DNA of 64,000 nt from Novilysobacter_A longmucuonensis (GCF_046600735.1 NZ_JBJMAW010000009.1:1-64000), one strand, 5' to 3'; positions 55,235-63,801 are shown, counted from the first letter of the stretch. Made by a program: numbers and translations. The notes: a model not told the origin generated them from the sequence alone.

Positions 55235-56380
55235 TTGAGCGCGCAATCGCACCCGCTGCCGTCGCCAGGCGCAGCCGCCGACAAGACATCGCGGCGCGTG
55301 TGGTTCGACATCCACAGCTGGGTCGGGCTGAAGCTCAGCGTGCTGATGGCGTTCGTGTGCCTCACCGGCACGCTGGCGGTGTTTTCGTACGAGATCGACT
55401 GGGCGCTGCATCCGGAAATGCGGGTGCAGCCGGCGCCGCAGCGCGCCAGCTGGGGGGCGATGGTCGACGCGGTCCAGCGTGGCTACCCCGACTGGCAGTT
55501 CAACGCGCTGTCGGCGCCGCGCGGTCCGCGCTCGGCGGCGATGGCGAGCATGGCCACCCCGGCCGGCCGGCTGCGCTTCGTCTGGGTCGATCCGTACCGC
55601 GGCACCGTCACCGGCGACACCCACTGGTTCAACGCCCAGCGGTTCTTCCGCAACACCCATCGGCACCTGATGATGCCGGTCAAGTTCGGCGTGCCGATCG
55701 TCTCCGCGCTCGCACTCGCCCTGGCCGCGACGCTGGTGACCAGTCTGGTGATCTACAAGCGCTGGTGGCGCGGGTTCTTCACGCGGCCGCGGCCGGAGCG
55801 CCAGCGTCGCCTGTGGGGCGATGTGCATCGGCTGCTCGGCGTATGGAGCCTGTGGTTCGTGGCGCTGATCGCGGCGACCGGGCTGTGGTATCTGGTCGAA
55901 TCGCTCGGAGGCGGTGCCGGAGGGCAGCCCCGGGTGCTGCCCGACGCCCCCACGGAGACGGCGACTGCGACGATCACGCCGGCGGCGGTCGACCGTGCGG
56001 TCGCGCGTGCGCGTCAGGACTGGCCCGATCTGGACGTGCGCCGCCTCGGCCTGTCCGAACGCGGGCTGGTCATCGAAGGCCAGGCGCAGGCGTGGCTGGT
56101 GCGCGACCGCGCCAATGCCGTCGGCTTCGATCCGGCGGGCAGGCGCGCATTCGGTCGTCGCGACGGCCGCGAGCTCGGCGTCCACCATCGGATTGCGGAG
56201 ATGGCCGACCCGCTGCATTTCGGCACCTTCGGCGGCCTGGCCACGCAGCTGCTGTGGTTCGTGTTCGGTCTGGCGCTGACCGGGCTGAGCGTCAGCGGCG
56301 TGTACCTGTATGGCCTGCGCGTGGCCGATGCCCTGCGTGCGCAGGCACGCCGGTCGCAGCGTGCGGGTGTGCCGCGATGA
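55235..56380 (+). CDS. PepSY-associated membrane protein, probable ferric reductase-like
   Basis: 381 residues. Four membrane segments: LKLSVLMAFVCLTGTLAVFSY, a segment near VPIVSALALALAATLVTSLVIY, LLGVWSLWFVALIAATGLWYLV and TQLLWFVFGLALTGLSVSGVYLYGL. PepSY-like periplasmic stretches lie between. The conserved HSWVGL, HRHLMM and HRLLGVWSL His residues could ligate haem. These proteins commonly sit beside siderophore receptors and are thought to reduce the imported iron. The only start ahead of the first helix is TTG at 55235, 8 bases after the receptor stop. Confidence 0.83.
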   Translation: MSAQSHPLPSPGAAADKTSRRVWFDIHSWVGLKLSVLMAFVCLTGTLAVFSYEIDWALHPEMRVQPAPQRASWGAMVDAVQRGYPDWQFNALSAPRGPRSAAMASMATPAGRLRFVWVDPYRGTVTGDTHWFNAQRFFRNTHRHLMMPVKFGVPIVSALALALAATLVTSLVIYKRWWRGFFTRPRPERQRRLWGDVHRLLGVWSLWFVALIAATGLWYLVESLGGGAGGQPRVLPDAPTETATATITPAAVDRAVARARQDWPDLDVRRLGLSERGLVIEGQAQAWLVRDRANAVGFDPAGRRAFGRRDGRELGVHHRIAEMADPLHFGTFGGLATQLLWFVFGLALTGLSVSGVYLYGLRVADALRAQARRSQRAGVPR

Positions 56381-56496
56381 CCGCGCCGCGCGATGCCTGG
56401 CGCCTGGGCTGGCGCGGCATGGGGCGCTGGCGCTGGCTGTGCCTGGCGTTGGTGGTCGCCGCGTTCGTGCTGCTTCCGCAGGAACTGATGCGTTAG
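56377..56496 (+). CDS. 39-residue single-pass membrane protein of the iron module
   Basis: The ATG overlaps the PepSY stop (ATGA). The product starts MTAPRDAWRLGWRG, then GRWRWLCLALVVAAFVLLPQ as one membrane helix, ending ELMR. Translational coupling and a clean hydrophobic helix with a basic N-terminal side argue for a real small protein, perhaps an accessory of the PepSY reductase. I do not recognise a family. Confidence 0.6.
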   Translation: MTAPRDAWRLGWRGMGRWRWLCLALVVAAFVLLPQELMR

Positions 56497-56708
56497 CCGC
56501 TGCAGGCGGCGCGGATCCTCATGAGGAGGGTCGCGCTGCCATCGCGACCGGTAGCCGCCGTTGGTCTGAGCGAAGCCCAGTCCGGGAGCAGGGCTCGTTG
56601 TTCGACGCTGCCTGCCTCGGCGATGGGCCGTCCAGGGCAATGGTCGTCATAATTGGCCGCTCGCCCGGTCGCGCCGCCCCCGGCGTGCGGGCGCCACGCC
56701 AAGAGCCG

Positions 56709-57656
56709 ATGGACCTGCAGACCTTCCCCGACTATCCCTTCACCCCGCGGCGTTTCCAAGTGCGCCCCGGCATCGCGATGAGCTACCTCGACGAGGGTCC
56801 GCGCGAGGGCGAGGTGGTGCTGATGCTGCACGGCAACCCGTCGTGGAGTTACTACTGGCGCAAGCTGGTATCGGGGCTGAGCGGTCCGGCTTCCGCCGAG
56901 GGTGGCTCCGGCAAAGGCTACCGCTGCATCGTGCCGGACCATGTCGGCATGGGGCTGTCGGACAAGCCCGACGATGCGGCTTACACCTACACGCTGCAGT
57001 CGCGGATCGAGGACCTGGACCGCCTGCTGGAGCAGCTCGGGATCGGCGAGGACATCACCCTGGCGGTGCACGACTGGGGCGGCATGATCGGCTTCGGCTG
57101 GGCGCTGCAGCAGGCGCGCCGGATCAAGCGGCTGGTGATCCTCAACACCGCGGCATTCCCGCTGCCGGCGGCCAAGCCGATGCCGTGGCAGCTCAAGCTC
57201 GGGCGCGACTACAACCTGGGAGCGCTGGCGATCCGCGGGTTCAACGCGTTCGCCGCGGGTGCCGCGCGGGTCGGGACCCGCCGGCCGATGCCGCAGGACG
57301 TGCGCGCCGCCTATCTCGCGCCGTACGACAGCTGGGCCAACCGCATCGCGACCTTGCGCTTCGTGCAGGACATTCCGCTGTCGCCGCGCGATCGCGCCTG
57401 GAGCCTGGTCGAACGTGCCGGGCAGACGCTGCCGGAATTCGCCGACCGGCCGGCGTTCATCGGTTGGGGGCTGCGCGACTTCGTGTTCGACCGGCACTTC
57501 CTCGAAGGGTTCACCACGGCGCTGCCGAACGCGCAGGTGCATGCGTTCGAGGATGCGGGGCATTACGTGCTGGAGGACAAGGCCGAGGTGCTGGTGCCGG
57601 CGATCCGCGGCTTCCTGGATTCCCATCGGCCGAGACCTGCGCCGGTTCGCGGCTGA
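56709..57656 (+). CDS. oleB: OleB-type alpha/beta hydrolase (beta-lactone decarboxylase)
   Basis: 315 residues of the haloalkane-dehalogenase fold: VVLMLHGNPSWSYYWRKL (oxyanion), DHVGMGLSDKP, VHDWGGMIG with the nucleophile Asp, and FEDAGHYVLED with the catalytic His. Followed by oleC and oleD, so by context it is OleB, which decarboxylates the beta-lactone to an olefin. The ATG is poorly served by a ribosome site; CATAAT at 56648 may be the -10. The stop TGA and last residues are encoded by a REP arm (GCGGCTGAAGCCGC). No oleA lies upstream; 56497-56708 is empty. Confidence 0.88.
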   Translation: MDLQTFPDYPFTPRRFQVRPGIAMSYLDEGPREGEVVLMLHGNPSWSYYWRKLVSGLSGPASAEGGSGKGYRCIVPDHVGMGLSDKPDDAAYTYTLQSRIEDLDRLLEQLGIGEDITLAVHDWGGMIGFGWALQQARRIKRLVILNTAAFPLPAAKPMPWQLKLGRDYNLGALAIRGFNAFAAGAARVGTRRPMPQDVRAAYLAPYDSWANRIATLRFVQDIPLSPRDRAWSLVERAGQTLPEFADRPAFIGWGLRDFVFDRHFLEGFTTALPNAQVHAFEDAGHYVLEDKAEVLVPAIRGFLDSHRPRPAPVRG

Positions 57657-57668
57657 AGCCGCTTCTAC
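57645..57668. repeat. REP arm (CGGCTTCAGCCG core, minus orientation) forming the oleB stop
   Basis: TTCGCGGCTGAAGCCGCTTC with CTAC at its end is the complement of a GTAG-headed unit, one base off consensus. Its inner TGA is the oleB stop codon (57654-57656). It is the only arm here. Confidence 0.75.
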
Positions 57669-57692
57669 CGGCTCAGTGGGGGCCAAGCTGTT

Positions 57693-57760
57693 GTAGAGCC
57701 GAGCTTGCTCGGCTGCGTAGTGGCCGCGGGCGAACAGCAGCCGAGCAAGCTCGGCTCTAC
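57693..57760. repeat. GTAG-headed REP pair (CCGAGCTTGCTCGG core)
   Basis: GTAGAGCCGAGCTTGCTCGG faces its exact complement (to 57760) across a 24-base middle. Part of a dense repeat patch between oleB and oleC. Confidence 0.9.
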
Positions 57761-57778
57761 GCAAGCGTGGTGCTTCTG

Positions 57779-57816
57779 TAGGTGCGCCCATGCCTCCGCA
57801 AGCATGGGCGCTCCTA
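57779..57816 (+). repeat. GTAG-headed hairpin with GCGCCCATGC core
   Basis: GTAGGTGCGCCCATGC, loop CTCCGCAA, GCATGGGCGCTCCTA. Third distinct core in the same 140-base patch. Confidence 0.75.
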
Positions 57817-57839
57817 AAGGGGAGTATTGAAGCGCTCGC

Positions 57840-57845
57840 TACAAT
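57840..57845 (+). promoter_or_regulatory. -10 box TACAAT of oleC (leaderless)
   Basis: TACAAT, 6 bases, ATG at 57852. It implies that oleC is transcribed from its own promoter behind the repeat patch. Confidence 0.55.
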
Positions 57846-57851
57846 CTGCGC

Positions 57852-59507
57852 ATGAGCGAAGACTGCAATATCGCGGCGGCGCTGCCGCGCTTGGCCGCCG
57901 CGCAGCCCGATCGCATCGCGATGCGCTGCCCCGGTACGCGCGGAGCCGATGGACTGGCGCGCTACGACCTCACCCTGACCTATGCCGAACTCGAGTCGCG
58001 CAGCAACGCGATCGCGGCGGGGCTGGCGCTGCGCGGCATTGTGCAGGGCACGCGCACGGTGGTGATGGTGCGGCCCTCGCCGGAATTCTTTTTGCTGATG
58101 TTCGCGCTGTTCAAGGCCGGCGCCGTGCCGGTGCTGGTCGATCCGGGCATCGACCGGCGCGCCTTGAAGCAGTGCCTCGGTGAGGCGCAGCCGCAGGCGT
58201 TCATCGGCATCCCGCTGGCGCATGTGGCGCGGGTGCTGCTGGGCTGGGCCAGGTCGGCGCGCATCCGCATCACCACCGGTCGCCGCGCATGGTGGAGCGA
58301 GGCCACATTGGCGCAGGTCGAACGCGACGGGGCCGCGGCCGCGCCGCCACCCCAAGCCCGGACCGGACCCGATGACATCGCCGCGATCCTGTTCACCAGC
58401 GGCTCGACCGGGGTGCCCAAGGGCGTGGTGTACCGGCACCGGCATTTCGTCGCGCAGATCGGGATGCTCGGCGAGGCATTCGGGATCGCGCCAGGCGGGG
58501 TCGACCTGCCGACCTTCCCGCCGTTCGCGCTGTTCGATCCGGCGCTGGGGCTGACCTCGGTGATCCCCGACATGGACCCGACCCGGCCGGCGCGCGCCGA
58601 TCCGCGCAAGCTGCACGACGCGATCACACGATTCGGCGTCGACCAGCTGTTCGGCTCGCCGGCGCTGATGGGTGTGCTGGCCGCGCACGGAATGCCTTTG
58701 GAGGGCGTGAAGCGGGTGATGTCGGCCGGCGCGCCGGTGCCGCCGGAGACGGTCGCGCGCCTGCGCGAACTGCTGCCGGATGATGCGCAGCTCTGGACCC
58801 CGTACGGCGCGACCGAATGCCTGCCGGTCGCGGTGATCGAGGGCCGCGAGCTGCAGGCCACGCGCACCGCGACCGAGCGCGGCGCCGGTACCTGCGTCGG
58901 ACGCGCGGTGGCGCCTAACGAGGTGCGCATCATCGGGATCGACGACGCACCGATCGCGCAGTGGTCGGACGGGCTGCTGGTGGACGCTGGCGTGATCGGC
59001 GAGATCACCGTCGCCGGGCCGACCGTGACCGACAGCTACTTCAACCGCGACGCGGCGACACGGCTGGCCAAAATCGGCGAGCGTGGTGCTGATGGCGAGG
59101 AGCGCGTCGTGCACCGCATGGGCGATGTCGGCTACCTCGATGGCGAGGGGCGGCTGTGGTTCTGCGGGCGCAAGTCGCATCGGGTCGAGACGGCGCAGGG
59201 GCCGCTGTACACCGAGCAGGTCGAGCCGGTGTTCAACACTCATCCGCAGGTGCGGCGTACGGCGCTGGTCGGGGTGGGCACGGCGGGAATGCAGCTGCCG
59301 GTACTTTGCGTCGAATTGGCCGAGGGCGTGCCGCGCGGCGAGTGGCGGCGGATCGAAGGCGAGCTGCGGGGGATTGGCGCTGCATTCGCGCACACGGCGC
59401 GGATCGGGCGGTTCCTGCGGCACCCGGGGTTTCCGGTGGACATCCGGCACAACGCGAAGATCGGGCGCGAGAAGCTCGCGCTGTGGGCGAGCAAACGGGT
59501 TTTGTAG
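57852..59507 (+). CDS. oleC: OleC-type beta-lactone synthetase (AMP-dependent)
   Basis: 551 residues of the ANL superfamily: LFTSGSTGVPKGVVYRHRHF (P-loop), SAGAPVPPETV, TPYGATECLPV, RMGDVGYLDGEGRLWFCGRKSHRV hinge and RHNAKIGREKLA with the catalytic Lys. Fatty-acyl ligases share this, but FPPFALFDPALGLTSVIPDMDPTRPA and the placement between oleB and oleD fit OleC, which turns beta-hydroxy acids into beta-lactones. The stop TAG is made by the GTAG head of the repeat that starts at 59504. Own -10 upstream. Confidence 0.9.
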   Translation: MSEDCNIAAALPRLAAAQPDRIAMRCPGTRGADGLARYDLTLTYAELESRSNAIAAGLALRGIVQGTRTVVMVRPSPEFFLLMFALFKAGAVPVLVDPGIDRRALKQCLGEAQPQAFIGIPLAHVARVLLGWARSARIRITTGRRAWWSEATLAQVERDGAAAAPPPQARTGPDDIAAILFTSGSTGVPKGVVYRHRHFVAQIGMLGEAFGIAPGGVDLPTFPPFALFDPALGLTSVIPDMDPTRPARADPRKLHDAITRFGVDQLFGSPALMGVLAAHGMPLEGVKRVMSAGAPVPPETVARLRELLPDDAQLWTPYGATECLPVAVIEGRELQATRTATERGAGTCVGRAVAPNEVRIIGIDDAPIAQWSDGLLVDAGVIGEITVAGPTVTDSYFNRDAATRLAKIGERGADGEERVVHRMGDVGYLDGEGRLWFCGRKSHRVETAQGPLYTEQVEPVFNTHPQVRRTALVGVGTAGMQLPVLCVELAEGVPRGEWRRIEGELRGIGAAFAHTARIGRFLRHPGFPVDIRHNAKIGREKLALWASKRVL

Positions 59508-59579
59508 GAGCGGCTTCAGCCGCGATCGTGGATCAGTGCGGGCGCAGGACCAGGGGCTCGCGGCTGAAGCCGCTCCTAC
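59504..59579. repeat. GTAG-headed REP pair forming the oleC stop
   Basis: GTAGGAGCGGCTTCAGCCGC from 59504 and its complement to 59579. The TAG at 59505-59507 ends oleC. Lies in the 100-base gap before oleD. Confidence 0.92.
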
Positions 59580-59607
59580 AGAAAGCATTGGATGTTTCGG
59601 GAGGCGA

Positions 59608-60600
59608 ATGAAAATTCTGGTGACCGGCGGTGGCGGCTTTCTCGGTCAGGCCCTGTGCCGCGGTCTGCGCGAGCGCGGCCACGAAGTGGTCAGCTTCAGC
59701 CGCGGCCACTATCCGGCGCTCGATGCGCTCGGCGTGACGCAAGTGCAGGGAGATCTTGCGCAGCGCGATGCGGTGATCGCCGCGGCGCAGGGTTGCGATG
59801 CGGTGTTCCACAACGCCGCCAAGGCCGGCGCGTGGGGCAGCTACCAGAGCTATCACGCGGCCAACGTGCTCGGCACCCGGCACGTCATCGATGCCTGCCG
59901 CGAACACCGCCTCGGCCGGCTGGTCTACACCTCCACGCCCAGCGTCACCCACCGCGCGACCCGTCCAGTCCAGGGCGGCACCGCCGAGGACGTGCCCTAC
60001 GGCGAGCACTTCAAGGCGCCGTATGCGGCGACCAAGAAGATCGCCGAGCAGGCGGTGCTGGCCGCCAATGACGCGTCGCTGGCCACCGTCGCGTTGCGGC
60101 CGCGGCTGATCTGGGGCGTGGGCGACAACCAGTTGCTGCCGCGGCTGGTCGAACGCGCCCGCGCGGGACGGCTGCGTCTTGTCGGCGACGGCGAGAACCT
60201 GGTCGATACCACCTACATCGATAATGCGGCGCAGGCACATTTCGACGCATTCGAGCACCTCGCGCCCGGCGCGGCATGCGCGGGGCGTGCCTACTTCATC
60301 AGCAATGGCGATCCGAAAACCATGCGCGAGACGCTCAACGGCCTGCTCGCCGCGGTCGGCGCGCCCCAGGTCGACAGGACCGTCCCGTTCGGCGTGGCCT
60401 ATGCCGCCGGCGCGGTGTGCGAAGGCCTGTGGCGCGCGCTGCCGCTGCAGGGCGAGCCGCCGATGACGCGCTTCCTCGCCGAGCAACTGGCGACCACGCA
60501 CTGGTACGACATGGCCCCGCCGCGGCGCGACTTCGGCTACGTGCCGCAGGTGACGTTCGCGCAGGGGTTGCAGCGGCTGCAGGCCAACGCGACCCCGTAG
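59608..60600 (+). CDS. oleD: OleD-type NAD(P)H-dependent 2-alkyl-3-oxoalkanoate reductase
   Basis: 330 residues of the extended SDR / 3-beta-hydroxysteroid dehydrogenase type: MKILVTGGGGFLGQALCRGL (GxxGxxG cofactor motif), YTSTPSV, and YAATKKIAE (catalytic YxxxK). It reduces the beta-keto acid from OleA to the beta-hydroxy acid used by OleC. GGGAGG lies 4 bases before the ATG. The TAG stop comes from a GTAG-headed repeat (60597). Confidence 0.92.
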   Translation: MKILVTGGGGFLGQALCRGLRERGHEVVSFSRGHYPALDALGVTQVQGDLAQRDAVIAAAQGCDAVFHNAAKAGAWGSYQSYHAANVLGTRHVIDACREHRLGRLVYTSTPSVTHRATRPVQGGTAEDVPYGEHFKAPYAATKKIAEQAVLAANDASLATVALRPRLIWGVGDNQLLPRLVERARAGRLRLVGDGENLVDTTYIDNAAQAHFDAFEHLAPGAACAGRAYFISNGDPKTMRETLNGLLAAVGAPQVDRTVPFGVAYAAGAVCEGLWRALPLQGEPPMTRFLAEQLATTHWYDMAPPRRDFGYVPQVTFAQGLQRLQANATP

Positions 60601-60660
60601 TGCCGAGCTTGCTCGGCATGGAAGGCATGCGGCGGAGGGCTGCCGAGCGAGCTCGGCACT
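60597..60660. repeat. GTAG-headed REP pair (CCGAGCTTGCTCGG core) forming the oleD stop
   Basis: GTAGTGCCGAGCTTGCTCGG at 60597 and its facing arm GCCGAGCGAGCTCGGCACTA, ending at 60660-60661. TAG at 60598-60600 stops oleD. The far end CTACAAT contributes the ubiJ -10. Confidence 0.88.
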
Positions 60661-60665
60661 ACAAT
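60660..60665 (+). promoter_or_regulatory. -10 box TACAAT of ubiJ, made by a REP end (leaderless)
   Basis: The outer end of the REP (CACTACA) plus AT gives TACAAT, 6 bases before the ATG at 60672. Confidence 0.5.
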
Positions 60666-60671
60666 GCGGGC

Positions 60672-61334
60672 ATGAGCCCACGTGCGACGCCGTTCCCATC
60701 CCTCAAGCCGCTGGCCGGGCGCACGCTGGAGGCCGCGCTGAACCGTGCGCTGGCGCTGGATCCGGAAACCCGCGACGCCCTGCGCAGCCTCGACGGCCGC
60801 CGCGTCGCCCTGCACCTCGCCAACCCCCCGCTGGCGCTGCAGGTGAGGGTCGCAGGCGAGCGCCTGGAGGTCGGCCCGGTGGATGCCGCCGACGCGCCCG
60901 ACCTGTCGGTGCGCAGCACGCTGGGCGGGCTGATCTCGCAGCTGCCCGGCTTGATCGGCATGGGCTCGCGCGACGACAACGCCCCGCCGGTGGGCCGGCT
61001 GCGGATCGAAGGCGATGCCGACCTTGCGCGGCGCCTGCAGAAGCTCGCCGGACGCTTCGATCCGGACTGGCAGCAGCCGTTCGCGGCGGTGTTCGGCGAC
61101 GTGCTCGGCGTGCAGGTCGCCAATGCGCTCGCCGACGGACTGCGCCATGCGCGCGGCGCGGCGGCGGCGCTGGCGACCAATGCGGCCGAGTTCGTCACCG
61201 AGGAGTCGCGTGACGTCGTCGCACGCGCCGAGCTGGAGGCCTTCCACGACGATGTCGACGCCTTGCGCGACGGCGTCGAACGCATCGCCGCTCGCGTTGC
61301 GCGGTTGCACGCCGGCACGGAGGGCTCCGCATGA
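60672..61334 (+). CDS. ubiJ: Ubiquinone biosynthesis accessory factor UbiJ (SCP2 domain)
   Basis: 220 residues. SCP2-like lipid-binding domain (RTLEAALNRALALDPETRDALRSLDGRRVALHLANPPLALQVRV...LRIEGDADLARRLQKLAGRFDPDWQQPFAAVFGDVLGVQVA), then a helical C-terminus. UbiJ supports the soluble Ubi complex by binding ubiquinone precursors. The last 4 bases overlap the ubiB start (ATGA), the expected gene order. The usual ubiE partner is not here. Confidence 0.88.
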   Translation: MSPRATPFPSLKPLAGRTLEAALNRALALDPETRDALRSLDGRRVALHLANPPLALQVRVAGERLEVGPVDAADAPDLSVRSTLGGLISQLPGLIGMGSRDDNAPPVGRLRIEGDADLARRLQKLAGRFDPDWQQPFAAVFGDVLGVQVANALADGLRHARGAAAALATNAAEFVTEESRDVVARAELEAFHDDVDALRDGVERIAARVARLHAGTEGSA

Positions 61335-63004
61335 AATCCGCGTTGCGGGCCTGGCGCATCGGGCGGGTGCTGTTGCGCTACCGGCTCGACGACCTGCTCG
61401 ACGGCACGCCGGTGGAGCGCTGGCTGAAGCTGGCGCGGCCGTTCGTGCCGCGCGCCTCGCGCGAGATCGCGGCGATGTCGCGCGGTGCTCGCCTGCGCCT
61501 GGCGCTGCAGGAGCTGGGGCCGATCTTCGTCAAGTTCGGGCAGATCCTCTCGACCCGGCGCGACCTGGTGCCGCCCGACGTCGCCGAGGAGCTCTCGCAG
61601 CTCCAGGATCGCGTCGCCCCGTTCGACGGTGACGCTGCGCGCGCGATCGTGGAGAAGGCGCTCGACATGCCGATCACCCAGGCATTCGAGCAGTTCGACA
61701 CCACGCCGCTGGCCTCGGCCTCGATTGCGCAGGTGCACGCCGCGATCCTGCCACCGGCCGGTGACCGGCCGGCGCGCGAGGTCGTGGTCAAGGTGCTGCG
61801 GCCCGACATCGAGCGCCAGATCGCCGGCGACATCTCGCTGCTCAACGCGATTGCCGCGGTGGTCGACCGCACCCATCCCAGCGCCGACAAGATCCGCCCG
61901 CGCGAGATCGTGCGCGAGATTGAAAGCACCCTGGCGGCTGAGCTCGACCTGCAGCGCGAAGGTGCCAACGCCAGCGTGCTGCGCCGCTTCTGGCTGGATA
62001 CCGACGACCTGTACGTGCCGGAGGTGATCTGGTCGCACACCGGCGAGCGTGCGCTGACCCTGGAACGCGTGCGCGGCATTCCCTCCGATGACATCGAGGC
62101 GCTCGACGCCGCCGGCATCGACCGCCACGCACTCGCCGCCAAGGGCGTGCGGGTGTTCTACACCCAGGTGTTCCGCGACAACTTCTTCCATGCCGATGCG
62201 CACGCCGGCAACATCTGGGTTGACAGCGATCCGGCGCGCCGCGCCAACCCGCGTTTCATCGCGCTGGACTTCGGCATCATGGGCCAGCTCTCCGACGAGG
62301 ATCAGTACTACCTCGCCGAGAACTTCATGGCGATCTTCAACCGCGACTACCGCCGCATCGCCGAGCTGCACGTGCAGGCCGGCTGGATGCCGGCGCACGT
62401 GCGGATCGACGAGCTGGAGGCGGCCACGCGCGCGGTGTGCGAGCCGTACTTCACCCGGCCGCTCAGCGAGATCTCGCTGGCCGAGGTGCTGGTCAAGCTG
62501 TTCCGCACCGCGCAGCGCTACGAGCTCACGCTGCAGCCGCAGCTGATCCTGTTGCAGAAGACCCTGCTCAACATCGAGGGGGTGGGGCGCCTGCTCGATC
62601 CGAAACTCGACATCTGGGCGGTCGCGCAGCCGGTGCTGCAGCGAATCCTGGTCGAGCGCTATAGCCCCAGGCGGCTGGCCTCGGAATTCCGCAAGCGCCT
62701 GCCGGAGCTGGTGACCCACGCCCCGCAGATGCCGCGGCTGCTGCACGCCTGGCTGACCCAGCAGGTCGAGGGGCGGCACGAGCTGCGGATGCGCTCGGAG
62801 GATCTGGCCGAGCTGTCGCGAGCGGTCCACGCGGCGCAGCGGCGCACGGTCGCGGCGATCCTCGGCATGGGGCTGCTGATCGTGGCGGTGGTGCTGTACG
62901 GGATGGATGCCGGCGGACCTCGGCTGTGGTCGGTCCCGGCGTCGTCGTGGATCGCCGGCCTTGGCGGGCTGTGGGCGCTGCTGGCGGCCTGGCCACGGCG
63001 TTGA
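61331..63004 (+). CDS. ubiB: Ubiquinone biosynthesis kinase-like protein UbiB
   Basis: 557 residues of the ABC1/UbiB family: FVKFGQILSTRRDLVPPDVAEELSQLQDRVAPFD (KxGQ), ASIAQVHAA, VVVKVLRPDIE, FFHADAHAGNIWV and ALDFGIMGQL in place of the canonical kinase loops. Two hydrophobic helices end the protein (VAAILGMGLLIVAVVLYGM; SWIAGLGGLWALLAAW). It is an atypical ATPase needed for ubiquinone formation, anchored in the inner membrane. Coupled to ubiJ by ATGA. Confidence 0.95.
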   Translation: MKSALRAWRIGRVLLRYRLDDLLDGTPVERWLKLARPFVPRASREIAAMSRGARLRLALQELGPIFVKFGQILSTRRDLVPPDVAEELSQLQDRVAPFDGDAARAIVEKALDMPITQAFEQFDTTPLASASIAQVHAAILPPAGDRPAREVVVKVLRPDIERQIAGDISLLNAIAAVVDRTHPSADKIRPREIVREIESTLAAELDLQREGANASVLRRFWLDTDDLYVPEVIWSHTGERALTLERVRGIPSDDIEALDAAGIDRHALAAKGVRVFYTQVFRDNFFHADAHAGNIWVDSDPARRANPRFIALDFGIMGQLSDEDQYYLAENFMAIFNRDYRRIAELHVQAGWMPAHVRIDELEAATRAVCEPYFTRPLSEISLAEVLVKLFRTAQRYELTLQPQLILLQKTLLNIEGVGRLLDPKLDIWAVAQPVLQRILVERYSPRRLASEFRKRLPELVTHAPQMPRLLHAWLTQQVEGRHELRMRSEDLAELSRAVHAAQRRTVAAILGMGLLIVAVVLYGMDAGGPRLWSVPASSWIAGLGGLWALLAAWPRR

Positions 63005-63036
63005 GCTGACCCTCCCGCCCGAGCTGCTGCGTGCGC

Positions 63037-63783
63037 ATGCCCGAACCGCCACCATCCGCCGCGTCGTGCGCGACCGCCTTGCCGGTGCTGTACGCCGACG
63101 ATGCGCTTGCGGTGGTCGACAAGTCCGCCGGGCTGATGGTCCACGACAGCGCGCTCGCCCGCGGCGAGACCGACTTTGCCGCCGACCGCCTGCGCGAGCA
63201 GTTCGGCAGGCCGATCTTCCTGGTGCACCGGCTTGACCGCGCGACCAGCGGCTGCCTGCTGCTGGCATTCGATCGGGAGACCGCATCGAGGCTCGGCAAG
63301 ATGCTGATGTCGCAGGAGGTCGAGCCCGGCGGCGCGTTCGAGAAAGACTACTGGGCGATCTGCCGCGGCTGGCCGGCGCCGGAGTTCGAGGTCGACCACG
63401 CGCTGGACGGCGGGCCCGGCAAACCGCTGAAGAAGCCGGCGGTCACGCGCTTCCAGCGCCTGGCGACCACCGAACTGGCGCTACCGTCATCGGGCTTCGA
63501 CACTTCACGCTATGCGCTGCTGCGCGCGCAACCGCAGACCGGCCGCTTCCGTCAGATCCGGCGGCATCTCAAGCATGTCTCGCATCACCTGATCGGCGAC
63601 AGCAGCCATGGCGACGGCCGCCACAACCGCAACTTCCGCACGCTCGGGATCCACCGAATGTTGCTGCATGCGCAGCGGCTGACGTTCACGCATCCGCACA
63701 CTGGCACGCGCATCCAGGTGCAGGCGCCGCCGGATGTGCAGTTCGAACGCGCGCTGGCGTTGTTCGAAGGCGGCGTCACGTAG
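63037..63783 (+). CDS. truC: tRNA pseudouridine(65) synthase TruC-like
   Basis: 248 residues of the RluA family: PVLYADDALAVVDKSAGLMVH, then VHRLDRATSGCLLLA (catalytic Asp), PGKPLKKPAVTRFQ, and LLRAQPQTGRFRQIRRHLKHVSHHLIGDSSHGDGRHNRNFR, wording typical of TruC rather than RluA/RluC. No S4 domain is present, as in TruC. ATG 63037 is preferred to GTG 63031. The stop TAG is part of a GTAG-headed repeat at 63780. It follows ubiB by 32 bases. Confidence 0.9.
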   Translation: MPEPPPSAASCATALPVLYADDALAVVDKSAGLMVHDSALARGETDFAADRLREQFGRPIFLVHRLDRATSGCLLLAFDRETASRLGKMLMSQEVEPGGAFEKDYWAICRGWPAPEFEVDHALDGGPGKPLKKPAVTRFQRLATTELALPSSGFDTSRYALLRAQPQTGRFRQIRRHLKHVSHHLIGDSSHGDGRHNRNFRTLGIHRMLLHAQRLTFTHPHTGTRIQVQAPPDVQFERALALFEGGVT

Positions 63784-63801
63784 AGCCGAGCTTGCTCGGC
63801 T
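63780..63801 (+). repeat. Single GTAG-headed REP (CCGAGCTTGCTCGG core) forming the truC stop
   Basis: GTAGAGCCGAGCTTGCTCGG with TAG at 63781-63783 as stop codon. No facing arm. Confidence 0.85.

Noticed and set aside
52914..55289. 791-codon frame opposite the TonB receptor
   Set aside because: Antisense shadow with no family features; the receptor has plug, barrel and Fur promoter.
57640..57820. CRISPR-like array between oleB and oleC
   Set aside because: The units are different palindromes with no regular spacing or unique spacers, and no cas gene is near.
56493..59588. 1031-codon frame opposite oleB and oleC
   Set aside because: Spans two real genes, their gap and repeats; no motif, no ribosome site.
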